A stretch of 62,909 nucleotides of DNA from an uncultured Bacteroidales bacterium. Lineage in GTDB: Bacteria; Bacteroidota; Bacteroidia; Bacteroidales; Paludibacteraceae. This document shows positions 15,741 through 23,529 of this stretch, in pieces. Under the pieces are notes generated by a model. That model searched no databases, was not told the origin of the DNA, and worked only from the letters and a program-made list of their open reading frames with translations. The stretch covers positions 1 to 62,909 of the forward strand of contig CAMHSB010000010.1 of NCBI GenBank assembly GCA_946187695.1, given 5' to 3'. The position numbers and the translations under genes are program-made. Numbering within the stretch: the first letter of the stretch is position 1; each line of letters starts with the position of its first letter.

Positions 15741-17084
15741 TCAAATTATGCCCTGCTCTAGCATGGCGGTTGCTACTTTCATAAAGCCGGCGATGTTGGC
15801 ACCTTTGACGTAGTCAATGTGTCCGTCGGCTTGGCGGCCGAACTTGACGCACTGCTCGTGGATGGATTGCATGATATGATGGAGACGATCGTCCACCTCT
15901 TCGGCTTTCCAGCTGAGGTGCTCGGCGTTCTGGGTCATCTCGAGACCGGAGGTAGCTACGCCACCTGCGTTAACTGCTTTGCCCGGTGCAAAGAGGACAC
16001 CGTTGGATTGGAAGAAATGGATTGCGCCCGGTTGGCAGCCCATGTTCGATACCTCGCAGCAACACCAGCAACCGTTGGCTTTGAGTTGCTTGGCATCATC
16101 CTCGGAGAGTTCGTTCTGGAAGGCACACGGGAGAGCGATATCGCACGGAATCGACCACGCTTTCTTGTCCGCCGTGAACTGGCAGAGTTGCGGGAACTTA
16201 TCCGCCATGTCTTGTACTTTATTACGGTTGGAAGCTCGCATAACGAGCATGTAGTCGATCATCTCTTTGGTGATACCGTTGGGGATGGCTACGACACCGT
16301 CCGGGCCGGAGATAGCCACCACTTTGGCACCGAGCTCAACGGCTTTGGTTGCCGCGCCCCATGCTACGTTTCCGAAACCGGAGATAGCGACGGTCTTACC
16401 TTTGATATCCTTGCCTGCCTCGTGGAGGAGGTGCTGCGTGAAATAGAGTGCACCGAAGCCGGTTGCCTCCGGACGGAGGATCGAGCCGCCCCAGGTCATA
16501 CCTTTGCCGGTGAGCACACCGGTGTGGTACTCACGCGCGAGCTTCTGGTACATGCCGTTGAGGAAACCGATCTCGCGACCGCCAACGCCTACGTCACCTG
16601 CCGGGATATCCTGGTCGGGGCCGATGCAGCGCCAGAGTTCGAGCATGAAGGCCTGGCAGAAACGCATTATCTCGGCATCGGATTTGCCTACCGGATCAAA
16701 GTCCGAGCCACCCTTGGCACCGCCCATCGGCAGGGTCGTGAGGGCGTTTTTGAAGGTCTGCTCAAAGCCCAAGAACTTAAGCATGGACGGCGTTACGGCA
16801 CGGTGGAAACGAAGACCGCCTTTGTACGGACCAATGGCCGCATTGAACTGCACACGATAGCCGAGGTTGGTTTGTACTTCGCCTTGGTCATCGATCCAGG
16901 TCACACGGAAGGTGAAGATACGATCGGGCTCGACCATTCGCTCCACGATCTTTGCCGCCTCAAATTCAGGGTGTTGGTTGTACACCTCTTCAATGGATTC
17001 GAGCACTTCTTGAACTGCCTGCAGGTACTCTGCTTCCCCAGGGTGTTTAGCAGCTAATTGCTGCATAATTGTTTGTGTTTTCAT
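15741..17084 (-). CDS. gdhA: NADP-type glutamate dehydrogenase
   Basis: 447 residues, the usual size of hexameric bacterial GDH. The substrate lysines are in GGLRFHRAV and LPMGGAKGGSDFDP, and the nucleotide fold has AISGFGNVAWGAA. It interconverts 2-oxoglutarate plus ammonia and glutamate. It lies 6 nt before kbl and overlaps the upstream histidine kinase by ATGA, placing ammonia assimilation and threonine breakdown in one transcription unit. NADP preference is from family similarity. Confidence 0.95.
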   Translation of the reverse strand: MKTQTIMQQLAAKHPGEAEYLQAVQEVLESIEEVYNQHPEFEAAKIVERMVEPDRIFTFRVTWIDDQGEVQTNLGYRVQFNAAIGPYKGGLRFHRAVTPSMLKFLGFEQTFKNALTTLPMGGAKGGSDFDPVGKSDAEIMRFCQAFMLELWRCIGPDQDIPAGDVGVGGREIGFLNGMYQKLAREYHTGVLTGKGMTWGGSILRPEATGFGALYFTQHLLHEAGKDIKGKTVAISGFGNVAWGAATKAVELGAKVVAISGPDGVVAIPNGITKEMIDYMLVMRASNRNKVQDMADKFPQLCQFTADKKAWSIPCDIALPCAFQNELSEDDAKQLKANGCWCCCEVSNMGCQPGAIHFFQSNGVLFAPGKAVNAGGVATSGLEMTQNAEHLSWKAEEVDDRLHHIMQSIHEQCVKFGRQADGHIDYVKGANIAGFMKVATAMLEQGII

Positions 17085-18529
17085 ATAGATATATGTTTTT
17101 TGAGATATACATAAAATGTTGTGCCTTTGGGTGAGGTCTCAAACTCAATTCGTCCTCCCGAGCCCTCAACGATATGCTTGGAGATCGCCAAGCCGAGTCC
17201 GTTTCCGTTGGATTTGGTGGTGAAGTTCGGCCGGAAGATCCGCGCCTGGATATCCTCGGGGATACCGGTACCGTCGTCGGACACGGATATCTGCACCTCG
17301 CGCTCGGAGTAATTGGTGTTGAGCATGACGATGATATCGGTCGGCGAAGCCTGGAGGGCATTACGAAGTATGTTAACAAAGACCTGCGATATCTGCTCTT
17401 TGTCAGCCAAGACCATGACTCCGGAGTCCGCTCCGACATAGCGGATGGGTCTCTGCTCGTCGTTCTCGCGCTGGAGGGTAATGACATGCGAGAGTTTCTC
17501 CGCCACATCGACCTCAGTGGTCACCACATCGGGCTGTTTGGCGAAGGTGGAGAAAGACTGCGCGATATGCGCGAGGTTATCTATCTCATCGATGAGCATT
17601 TGGGTCGTTTTGTGGAAGTAAGCATCGAACTGGTCGGTACCGTGCTTGAGTTGGAGCTTCTGGACCGACAGTTTCATGGGCGTAAGGGGGTTGTTGATCT
17701 CATGCGCAATCTGCCGCGCCATCGTACGCCACGCACCCTCGCGCTCCGCGTTGGCGAGTTTCTCTGCACTCTCTTCGACCTGATCGACGAGGATGTTATA
17801 GCGCTCGACTAAAGCACCCAGCTCATCGTGGTAGGTGTAATCGATATGATTGTTCTTACTGCCGATCTCGAACTGCCGCATTTTATCGGTGAGCATGGAG
17901 ATCGGCGCCGTGATTGAACGGGTTGCAAAATACGAGAAGACGAGGGAGAGCAAGAGGGCGATGAGATACGTAGGCACCAAACGGACCAAGAGCGCCCGCA
18001 CCTCATCTTTGCGTGTCTGCTCGCTGAGGTAATACGGCACGGCGATGTAACCGATGGTCACAAACGCGCCGTTATGGAAAGGCAGGTAGGCGATGAGATA
18101 TGGCAGGTCATGGATCTGCTCGTAACACAGCGCTATATGATCGTCGCTAAAGAAAGGCTTGTCCATACTCATGCTTCGGGAGAGGACACCGCCGTCAAAC
18201 AGTTCGGGCGAGGAGGACGCCAGCAGTTCGCCCGTGAGCGAATAGACATGCAGGTCTTGCTGCATATCGATGCTCAGGTCCCGCAGGTCAATGGAGAGGC
18301 CCTCGGCCTGACTCGGCGTAAGGATGACATCCCAGTAATACAAAGAGCGGAGATAAGATTGGATATACTCCGAACGAGTGATCAGTTCATGGCGCTGCTG
18401 CTGCTCCACGCTCGCATAGACATAACGAATCGACATGAAGAGCGTGAAGAGGAAGATCACGGTCACGCACGCGAAGACTACAGCCATGATTCGCGTCGTT
18501 ATCGGCCTATTTCGCAGCATTTTTTTCAT
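17081..18529 (-). CDS. NtrY-like sensor histidine kinase
   Basis: The 482-residue membrane kinase has TM1 (residues 13-33), an extracytoplasmic sensor domain of about 150 residues, TM2 (187-203), a HAMP linker, dimerisation/phosphoacceptor helix ARQIAHEINNPLTPMKLSVQ (His276), and an ATPase domain with DDGTGIPEDI and GNGLGLAISKHI. The HEINNPLTPMK box is typical of NtrY/NtrB-type kinases. No response regulator is adjacent. It shares an ATGA overlap with gdhA, which suggests that it senses a nitrogen or amino-acid signal, but the ligand is unknown. Confidence 0.88.
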   Translation of the reverse strand: MKKMLRNRPITTRIMAVVFACVTVIFLFTLFMSIRYVYASVEQQQRHELITRSEYIQSYLRSLYYWDVILTPSQAEGLSIDLRDLSIDMQQDLHVYSLTGELLASSSPELFDGGVLSRSMSMDKPFFSDDHIALCYEQIHDLPYLIAYLPFHNGAFVTIGYIAVPYYLSEQTRKDEVRALLVRLVPTYLIALLLSLVFSYFATRSITAPISMLTDKMRQFEIGSKNNHIDYTYHDELGALVERYNILVDQVEESAEKLANAEREGAWRTMARQIAHEINNPLTPMKLSVQKLQLKHGTDQFDAYFHKTTQMLIDEIDNLAHIAQSFSTFAKQPDVVTTEVDVAEKLSHVITLQRENDEQRPIRYVGADSGVMVLADKEQISQVFVNILRNALQASPTDIIVMLNTNYSEREVQISVSDDGTGIPEDIQARIFRPNFTTKSNGNGLGLAISKHIVEGSGGRIEFETSPKGTTFYVYLKKHISI

Positions 18530-18538
18530 TTCCGGCTA

Positions 18539-18570
18539 CAAAGTTACTGCTTTTTTTGCATATATGCAAA
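18539..18570 (-). promoter_or_regulatory. Promoter of the kinase-gdhA-kbl-tdh-era unit
   Basis: Minus-strand TTTG (18567-18570), 20 nt, TAACTTTG (18539-18546), about 10 nt before the kinase start. The -33 box is half of the palindrome at 18555-18570. Confidence 0.8.
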
Positions 18571-18586
18571 TATTTTTGTACCTTTG
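18555..18586 (+). promoter_or_regulatory. Promoter of the CcdA-like gene; shares a palindrome with the divergent promoter
   Basis: TTTG (18555-18558), 20 nt, TACCTTTG (18579-18586). The palindrome TTTGCATATATGCAAA (18555-18570) supplies the -33 boxes of both divergent promoters. Confidence 0.85.
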
Positions 18587-18613
18587 CACGATTTTTTGAA
18601 ATAAGAGTACATT

Positions 18614-19342
18614 ATGATACAAATTTTGACCGCATTATTGCTGGGATTGCTGACCATTTTAGACCCGTGTACGCTGATGACCAGTATCACGGCGATCGGG
18701 TACATTGATAAGGAGATTAACAACAAACGGCTCGTACTGACGAATGGTCTGATGTTCGTTTTGGGTAAGTTGGCGACCTATGTGCTGCTGAGTATTCCGT
18801 TCCTGATGGGCGCTCAGACGGAGGGGATCCAGCACGTGCTGAGTCATTGGGGAGAGCCTATTCTGGCTGGCTTTATGCTGATTTGCGGTGTGGTACTGTT
18901 GTTCAGCGGTCACCATCATCACGAGCACGATCACGGCATCAGTAAATGGTTAAAAGAGACGGACAGCAAGGAGAGTTGGCTGTGGTCGTTTATTCTGGGT
19001 ATTTTCTTTGCGATTGCGTTCTGTCCGCATAGATTGGTATATTTTTTGACGATGATCGATATTACGCTGACCTTGCCGAGCAGTTGGAACTGGTTGATGC
19101 CCATTGTGTTCGGTTTGGGAACAGGTCTGCCGATCATGCTGATCGCTTGGTTGGTTAGTTACAGCGCGGTTAGTATCGGTAATCTGACCCAGAAAATGGG
19201 TACTTTTGAGAAGTGGTTCCGGCATATCTGCGCGGTGCTGTTCCTGGTGCTGGGCGCGTATCTGACCATTCATTGCGTGATTGAGTACCACGAGCACGAG
19301 GACGGTTGTTGTCACCACGAGCATTATGAGCTTCCGATTTAA
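18614..19342 (+). CDS. CcdA/ArsG-like membrane protein with His-rich loops
   Basis: 242 residues with about six membrane segments. Two conserved cysteines, in ILDPCT (Cys19, TM1) and AFCPHR (Cys137, TM4), match the thiol pair of the CcdA/DsbD membrane core, and the N-terminal half resembles Bacteroidota proteins annotated as ArsG-type permeases. A loop at residues 100-107 (HHHHEHDH) and a tail HEHEDGCCHHEH suggest binding of Ni, Zn or Co. It may move reducing equivalents across the inner membrane, possibly to the TlpA-like operon at 5 kb, or export metal(loid)s. Which of these is unresolved. The methylase gene overlaps its 3' end by 17 nt. Confidence 0.75.
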   Translation: MIQILTALLLGLLTILDPCTLMTSITAIGYIDKEINNKRLVLTNGLMFVLGKLATYVLLSIPFLMGAQTEGIQHVLSHWGEPILAGFMLICGVVLLFSGHHHHEHDHGISKWLKETDSKESWLWSFILGIFFAIAFCPHRLVYFLTMIDITLTLPSSWNWLMPIVFGLGTGLPIMLIAWLVSYSAVSIGNLTQKMGTFEKWFRHICAVLFLVLGAYLTIHCVIEYHEHEDGCCHHEHYELPI

Positions 19343-19994
19343 GCAGTTTTTCATTGAGGACAGCAAGTGCGCCATGAAGGTAGGAACCGATGGCGTATTG
19401 TTAGGTGCGTGGGTGCCTACGGGTTCGCGTATTCTGGATGTCGGAACGGGTAGCGGCTTGATCGCGAGGATGCTGATGCAACGCTGTCCGGAGGCAGAGG
19501 TGGAAGGGATTGATATTGACGAAGCGGCTGTGGAGCAAGCAAATGAAAACGGGGTGCGTGCTTTCCAAGCACGATTGCAAGAATGGCAGGGCACGTACGA
19601 TCTGATTGTAAGTAACCCACCCTATTTTCAGAATAGTCTTAAGAATCCCGATGAGGGAAGAAAGACCGCGCGGCACACGGATACACTGAGTTATGCGGAG
19701 TTGGTAAAGCATAGCGCACGGTTATTGAGCGAGGGCGGTCAACTGGCGGTCATTCTGCCGGCAGAAGCGGAGAATGAAGTAAGGCAATTGGCTGCTGGAG
19801 AGGAGTTGTACCTCACGCGCGTAACGCGCGTATATAGTAAGGAGAATAAAAAGCCCAAAAGAGTCCTTTTGGCCTTTCAATTAAAGATTGAAGATTTGAG
19901 ATTTGAGATTTTAGAAGATTCACTCGTTTTAGAAGACGAAAAAGGAGGCCGAAGCCTCCCTTATCAAGAACTCTGTAAAGAATTCTATTTATGA
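19326..19994 (+). CDS. tRNA1(Val) A37 N6-methyltransferase-like protein (TrmN6/YfiC)
   Basis: 222 residues from 19326 (MSFRFKQFFIED); the earlier in-frame start encodes only a His-tail shadow of the upstream gene. MKVGTDGVLLGAW and the SAM loop ILDVGTGSGLIA are followed by the catalytic NPPY motif in IVSNPPYFQNS, the arrangement of YfiC-type methylases acting on A37 of tRNA-Val. The target is inferred from family similarity. Confidence 0.88.
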   Translation: MSFRFKQFFIEDSKCAMKVGTDGVLLGAWVPTGSRILDVGTGSGLIARMLMQRCPEAEVEGIDIDEAAVEQANENGVRAFQARLQEWQGTYDLIVSNPPYFQNSLKNPDEGRKTARHTDTLSYAELVKHSARLLSEGGQLAVILPAEAENEVRQLAAGEELYLTRVTRVYSKENKKPKRVLLAFQLKIEDLRFEILEDSLVLEDEKGGRSLPYQELCKEFYL

Positions 19995-20013
19995 TCCGCC
20001 AAAATTGGCGGAT
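19994..20013. terminator. Bidirectional terminator
   Basis: Perfect hairpin ATCCGCC-AAAATT-GGCGGAT between the convergent trmN6-like and rny stops, with T/A-rich flanks on both sides. Confidence 0.85.
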
Positions 20014-21537
20014 TTATTTTGCTACGTTTACGGCACGCACCTCACGGATGACGGTCACCTTGACTTGTCCCGGATAGGTCATCTCGTCTTGGATACGTTT
20101 AGCGAGGTCGAAGGAAAGGAGTTCGGTGTCCTTATCGGAGATCTTGTCTGCTCCGACGATGACACGCAGTTCACGACCGGCCTGGAGAGCGTAGGTCTTA
20201 ACAACACCGGGGAAGGACATCGCGAGGTTCTCGAGGTCGTTCAGACGCTTCACGTACGATTCTACAATCTCACGACGTGCACCCGGACGGGCACCGGAGA
20301 TAGCGTCACAAGCTTGTACGATCGGTGCGATGAGCGATTTCATCTCACACTCGTCGTGGTGAGCTCCAACGGCATTGCAGATATCGGGTTTCTCACCGTA
20401 TTTCTCGCACAGCTTCATACCGAGCTCTGCGTGCGGCAGTTCGACATCGTCGTCGGCTACCTTACCGATATCGTGGAGCAAACCTGCTCGTTTCGCGGCT
20501 TTTACGTTGAGTCCTAACTCGCCGGCCATCGCCGCACAGAGGTTCGCGGTCTCACGGCTGTGCTGGAGCAGGTTCTGACCATAAGACGAACGGTATTTCA
20601 TTTTACCGACGAGACGAATCAATTCGGGGTGCAGACCATGAATACCGAGGTCAATGGTAGTACGTTTACCGACTTCGATGATCTCGTCTTCTACTTGCTT
20701 GGTCACTTTTGCTACCACCTCCTCGATACGTGCGGGGTGGATACGACCGTCCTGAACGAGTTGGTGGAGCGCCAGACGCGCTATCTCACGACGTACGGGA
20801 TCGTACGCAGAGAGGGTGATTGCTTCGGGGGTATCGTCTACGACGATCTCCACACCGGTAGCCGCTTCGAGGGCACGGATATTACGTCCCTCACGACCGA
20901 TGATACGACCTTTGACTTCGTCATTCTCGATGTGGAAGACAGAAACGGTCGATTCGGCAGCCGTCTCGGAAGCCACACGTTGGATAGTCTGGATAATGAT
21001 TTTCTTCGCCTCTTTGTTGGCCTCCAGACGTGCATTGTCCATGATCTCGTTGATGTAAGACATGGCGGACGTCTTAGCTTCGTCCTTGAGGGCCTCCACG
21101 AGCTGTTTCTTGGCCTCTTCCGCCGACATACCGCTCAGCTGCTCGAGTTGTTTCTCTGCCTGCTGATGCATTTTGTCAATCTCCTGCTGTTTATAGTCCA
21201 GGGCTTGTTGACGTTGCTCTACGGCTTGCACTTTCTGATTAACTTCGTTGAGGGCACGTTGCACATCTCCCTGACGCTGATTGAGCTGTTGCTCGCGTTG
21301 TTGCAAGCGTTGTTCTTGCTGCTGCAAGCGCTTGTCTTGCTCACGCACACTATTGTCGTGCTCCAACTTCAGGGCGATAAATTTCTCCTTAGCCTCAACA
21401 ATCTTGTTTTTCTTCACCACTTCCGCCTCTTCGGTTGCCTTCTTAACCATATCGGCACCGACGATGCGAGCGATGAGGTAGTAGCCACCGGCTCCCACCA
21501 GGAGTCCGACTACTGCACAAATAATTGCTGTGATCAT
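20014..21537 (-). CDS. rny: Ribonuclease Y
   Basis: 507 residues, the usual length. An N-terminal membrane anchor (residues 2-25) is followed by a long Gln/Glu-rich coiled coil to about 170, a KH domain ([15 protein letters not shown]), and an HD domain with [12 protein letters not shown]. RNase Y is a membrane-bound endoribonuclease that starts mRNA decay. It overlaps zapA by ATGA; cotranscription with zapA and a coiled-coil gene is common in the order. Confidence 0.96.
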   Translation of the reverse strand: MITAIICAVVGLLVGAGGYYLIARIVGADMVKKATEEAEVVKKNKIVEAKEKFIALKLEHDNSVREQDKRLQQQEQRLQQREQQLNQRQGDVQRALNEVNQKVQAVEQRQQALDYKQQEIDKMHQQAEKQLEQLSGMSAEEAKKQLVEALKDEAKTSAMSYINEIMDNARLEANKEAKKIIIQTIQRVASETAAESTVSVFHIENDEVKGRIIGREGRNIRALEAATGVEIVVDDTPEAITLSAYDPVRREIARLALHQLVQDGRIHPARIEEVVAKVTKQVEDEIIEVGKRTTIDLGIHGLHPELIRLVGKMKYRSSYGQNLLQHSRETANLCAAMAGELGLNVKAAKRAGLLHDIGKVADDDVELPHAELGMKLCEKYGEKPDICNAVGAHHDECEMKSLIAPIVQACDAISGARPGARREIVESYVKRLNDLENLAMSFPGVVKTYALQAGRELRVIVGADKISDKDTELLSFDLAKRIQDEMTYPGQVKVTVIREVRAVNVAK

Positions 21538-21824
21538 TTTGTTAGTTTTTCAGTTATTAATTGATTTAGCTCTTGGAGCTCTTTCTCCACGGGTGCGAGA
21601 CTTTTCTCGCGGGCGTCCGACTGCAAGGCTACCGCTATCTCGAGCGCCGTGTACATCCATAGTTGTTCCGCCGAAGCGTTGGGGCGTAACTTGAGATAGT
21701 ACTGATAGCGCTTGTTCAACAACTCCGCCGCGAACCGGTAGTTCGGTTCCTGGTCTCGCGGCACATCGAGCCCCACGGTATGGGCATCGAGATGGAGATT
21801 GATATGTTGCTTGTCGGAAATCAT
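21534..21824 (-). CDS. zapA: Cell division protein ZapA
   Basis: 96 residues, typical for ZapA: an N-terminal beta strand-turn ([15 protein letters not shown]), then [18 protein letters not shown] and a long C-terminal helix. It binds and bundles FtsZ at the division ring. It overlaps both neighbours by ATGA. Confidence 0.85.
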   Translation of the reverse strand: MISDKQHINLHLDAHTVGLDVPRDQEPNYRFAAELLNKRYQYYLKLRPNASAEQLWMYTALEIAVALQSDAREKSLAPVEKELQELNQLITEKLTK

Positions 21825-22096
21825 TTCTTTAGTACTGCAATTGCGCGATCGACTTGGGCAATAAGGGCATTCAGGCGTTTGGTCGCCTCTTCGCTATTCT
21901 CTGCGGAGGTCATAGCATTCGCTGTCGCCAAACGGCGGTTCTTCTGCTGCAAGTCCACCAATTCACTATGCGTACGAATCAGTTCCTGTCGCTGACGCTC
22001 GATATCCTCGCGCAACGCGGCATTCTCCCGCTGCAACGCCTCATAGCGCTCCAGAAGCAGACGCACATTGCGTGAGAAATCGTCGAGAATCTGCAT
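21821..22096 (-). CDS. Small coiled-coil protein upstream of zapA
   Basis: 91 residues, nearly all helical coiled coil with heptads (LLLERYEALQRENAALREDI). Size and position before zapA suggest a ZapB-like division partner, but sequence alone cannot confirm it. The start overlaps the stop of the DUF3078 gene (TAATG). Confidence 0.7.
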   Translation of the reverse strand: MQILDDFSRNVRLLLERYEALQRENAALREDIERQRQELIRTHSELVDLQQKNRRLATANAMTSAENSEEATKRLNALIAQVDRAIAVLKK

Positions 22097-23274
22097 TAGA
22101 ACGAATAACCTACGCCCAGACCGATAATACCCTTAAACTGGCAACGCTCAGCTTCCAAGCCCGTCTTGTCCGCAATCAGCGTACCCGGGTAGTACTTCAG
22201 ACTCGTTTGCAGCGTTACCTGCAGGCACTTGAGGAACTGATAGCTCAGATTCACATCCCAATCTACATCGAACATACCGAAATAACGGTTCATATTCGAA
22301 TGCGAGAAATAACGCTCGTTAGCGGGCAGTGCATCCCAGGAGCCGACGCCATTTGCTTTTTCATATGCCTCTTTCAGCGCAAAGCCCTTACCCTGATACG
22401 GGGAGAAGAGAGCCAGCGTAGTACCAATCTTGAAATCCTTATAAGTATAAGCGATAGCACCCTTGAAGCTCAAACCGAATTCAGCACGGGCGTTACGCCA
22501 TACTTTATCACCGTTAGCGTCATACTTGTACGTACCGTTTATTGTCTGCAACTCCTGACGCAAGTCAAAGAGCGGATTGTAGTCCTCTGCAGCGATCTCA
22601 CCTGCAATATAAGCAGCCTGATATTCATCGTTGTACTTCTTATTCCATGCATCGCCGATATAAGCGGTCGTGATACGACCGGCAACCGGAGAGAGGTAAA
22701 TAGAGAAGTCCGCACCGTTATAACTCTTCTTCCAGTCGATACCGACAGAGATATCGGTGTACGAAGGAGCAAGCCATTTGGAGATGATCGAGTTATAACC
22801 GTCCACATAATTGCGACCTAACGCATATTGGCTCTGGAAACTTGCGAGCACGGTCAGATACCAATTCTGCTTGAACTCCCATCCGAATTTGGTAGCGAGT
22901 TTGATGTTATCACTCGATTTCTGGAACGGGTCCTCTTTCTGATCAATCCACGTCAATCCGAAGTCGGTATCAAAATTCGTTTCCCAAGCAATTGCATCTT
23001 TGTGGTATAAGAGGTGCAGTTTCGCATAAGCGATACCGTTCACGTTGTTCTTACCACCCGCAGCCCAGTTCACCAGACCCGTAGCAGCTGCATTCAAGCC
23101 AACAGTTCCGTCGAACTTCCATGCCTTCTCACCAGCCTCCAATTTCTTCAGATCGTCACCAGCCTTTGCAGCAGCCTCTGCGTTACCGGTCACTTTCGCT
23201 TTATCCACCTCTTGAGCGGTCATTGTCAGCGCTGCCAACAAGCAAAGCGCTACAGATAAAAATTTCTTTTGCAT
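22096..23274 (-). CDS. DUF3078 outer-membrane beta-barrel protein
   Basis: 392 residues from 23274 (MQKKFLSVALCLLAALTMTAQ), giving a clean signal peptide. Then GTVGLNAAATGLVNWAAGGKNNV, a hallmark of DUF3078 proteins, followed by amphipathic strands and a terminal aromatic residue (LGVGYSF). It is probably an outer-membrane barrel of unknown role. It heads the operon with the coiled-coil gene, zapA and rny. Confidence 0.85.
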   Translation of the reverse strand: MQKKFLSVALCLLAALTMTAQEVDKAKVTGNAEAAAKAGDDLKKLEAGEKAWKFDGTVGLNAAATGLVNWAAGGKNNVNGIAYAKLHLLYHKDAIAWETNFDTDFGLTWIDQKEDPFQKSSDNIKLATKFGWEFKQNWYLTVLASFQSQYALGRNYVDGYNSIISKWLAPSYTDISVGIDWKKSYNGADFSIYLSPVAGRITTAYIGDAWNKKYNDEYQAAYIAGEIAAEDYNPLFDLRQELQTINGTYKYDANGDKVWRNARAEFGLSFKGAIAYTYKDFKIGTTLALFSPYQGKGFALKEAYEKANGVGSWDALPANERYFSHSNMNRYFGMFDVDWDVNLSYQFLKCLQVTLQTSLKYYPGTLIADKTGLEAERCQFKGIIGLGVGYSF

Positions 23275-23331
23275 AGTATTCAAATAATTGTTTGTTATAC
23301 TTACTGTTTGTCGGTTTTTCAAAAAACCGTG

Positions 23332-23363
23332 CAAAGTTACAAAAAATTTCTCACATGTGCAAA
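23332..23363 (-). promoter_or_regulatory. Promoter of DUF3078-zapA-rny unit
   Basis: Minus-strand TTTG (23360-23363), 20 nt, TAACTTTG (23332-23339). Confidence 0.8.
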
Positions 23364-23457
23364 TAAAATAGGTACGCGCGCGTAATTTTTGTGTCAAAAA
23401 TGTCAATTTTTACACATTTTTTTTTAATATCTGCACATACATGTGCAAAAATTGTAG

Positions 23458-23465
23458 TAATTTTG
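23458..23465 (+). promoter_or_regulatory. -7 element for the large surface protein gene
   Basis: TAATTTTG about 64 nt before the start at 23530. No TTTG lies at exactly 20 nt; the nearest (TCTG, 23430-23433) is at 24 nt, so the promoter is weaker or regulated. The upstream sequence contains the dyad GCACATacATGTGC. Confidence 0.5.
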
Positions 23466-23529
23466 CAGCGTGAAATAATGTCGGGCCTTGTGCCCTATAG
23501 AAAGAACGAAAATTTAACAACAAAAAGAT

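Noticed and set aside
15819..17057. 412-codon frame antisense to gdhA, and similar frames opposite tdh, rny and the GH13 genes
   Set aside because: Shadows of strongly conserved genes on the other strand; compositions are atypical and no family is recognisable.
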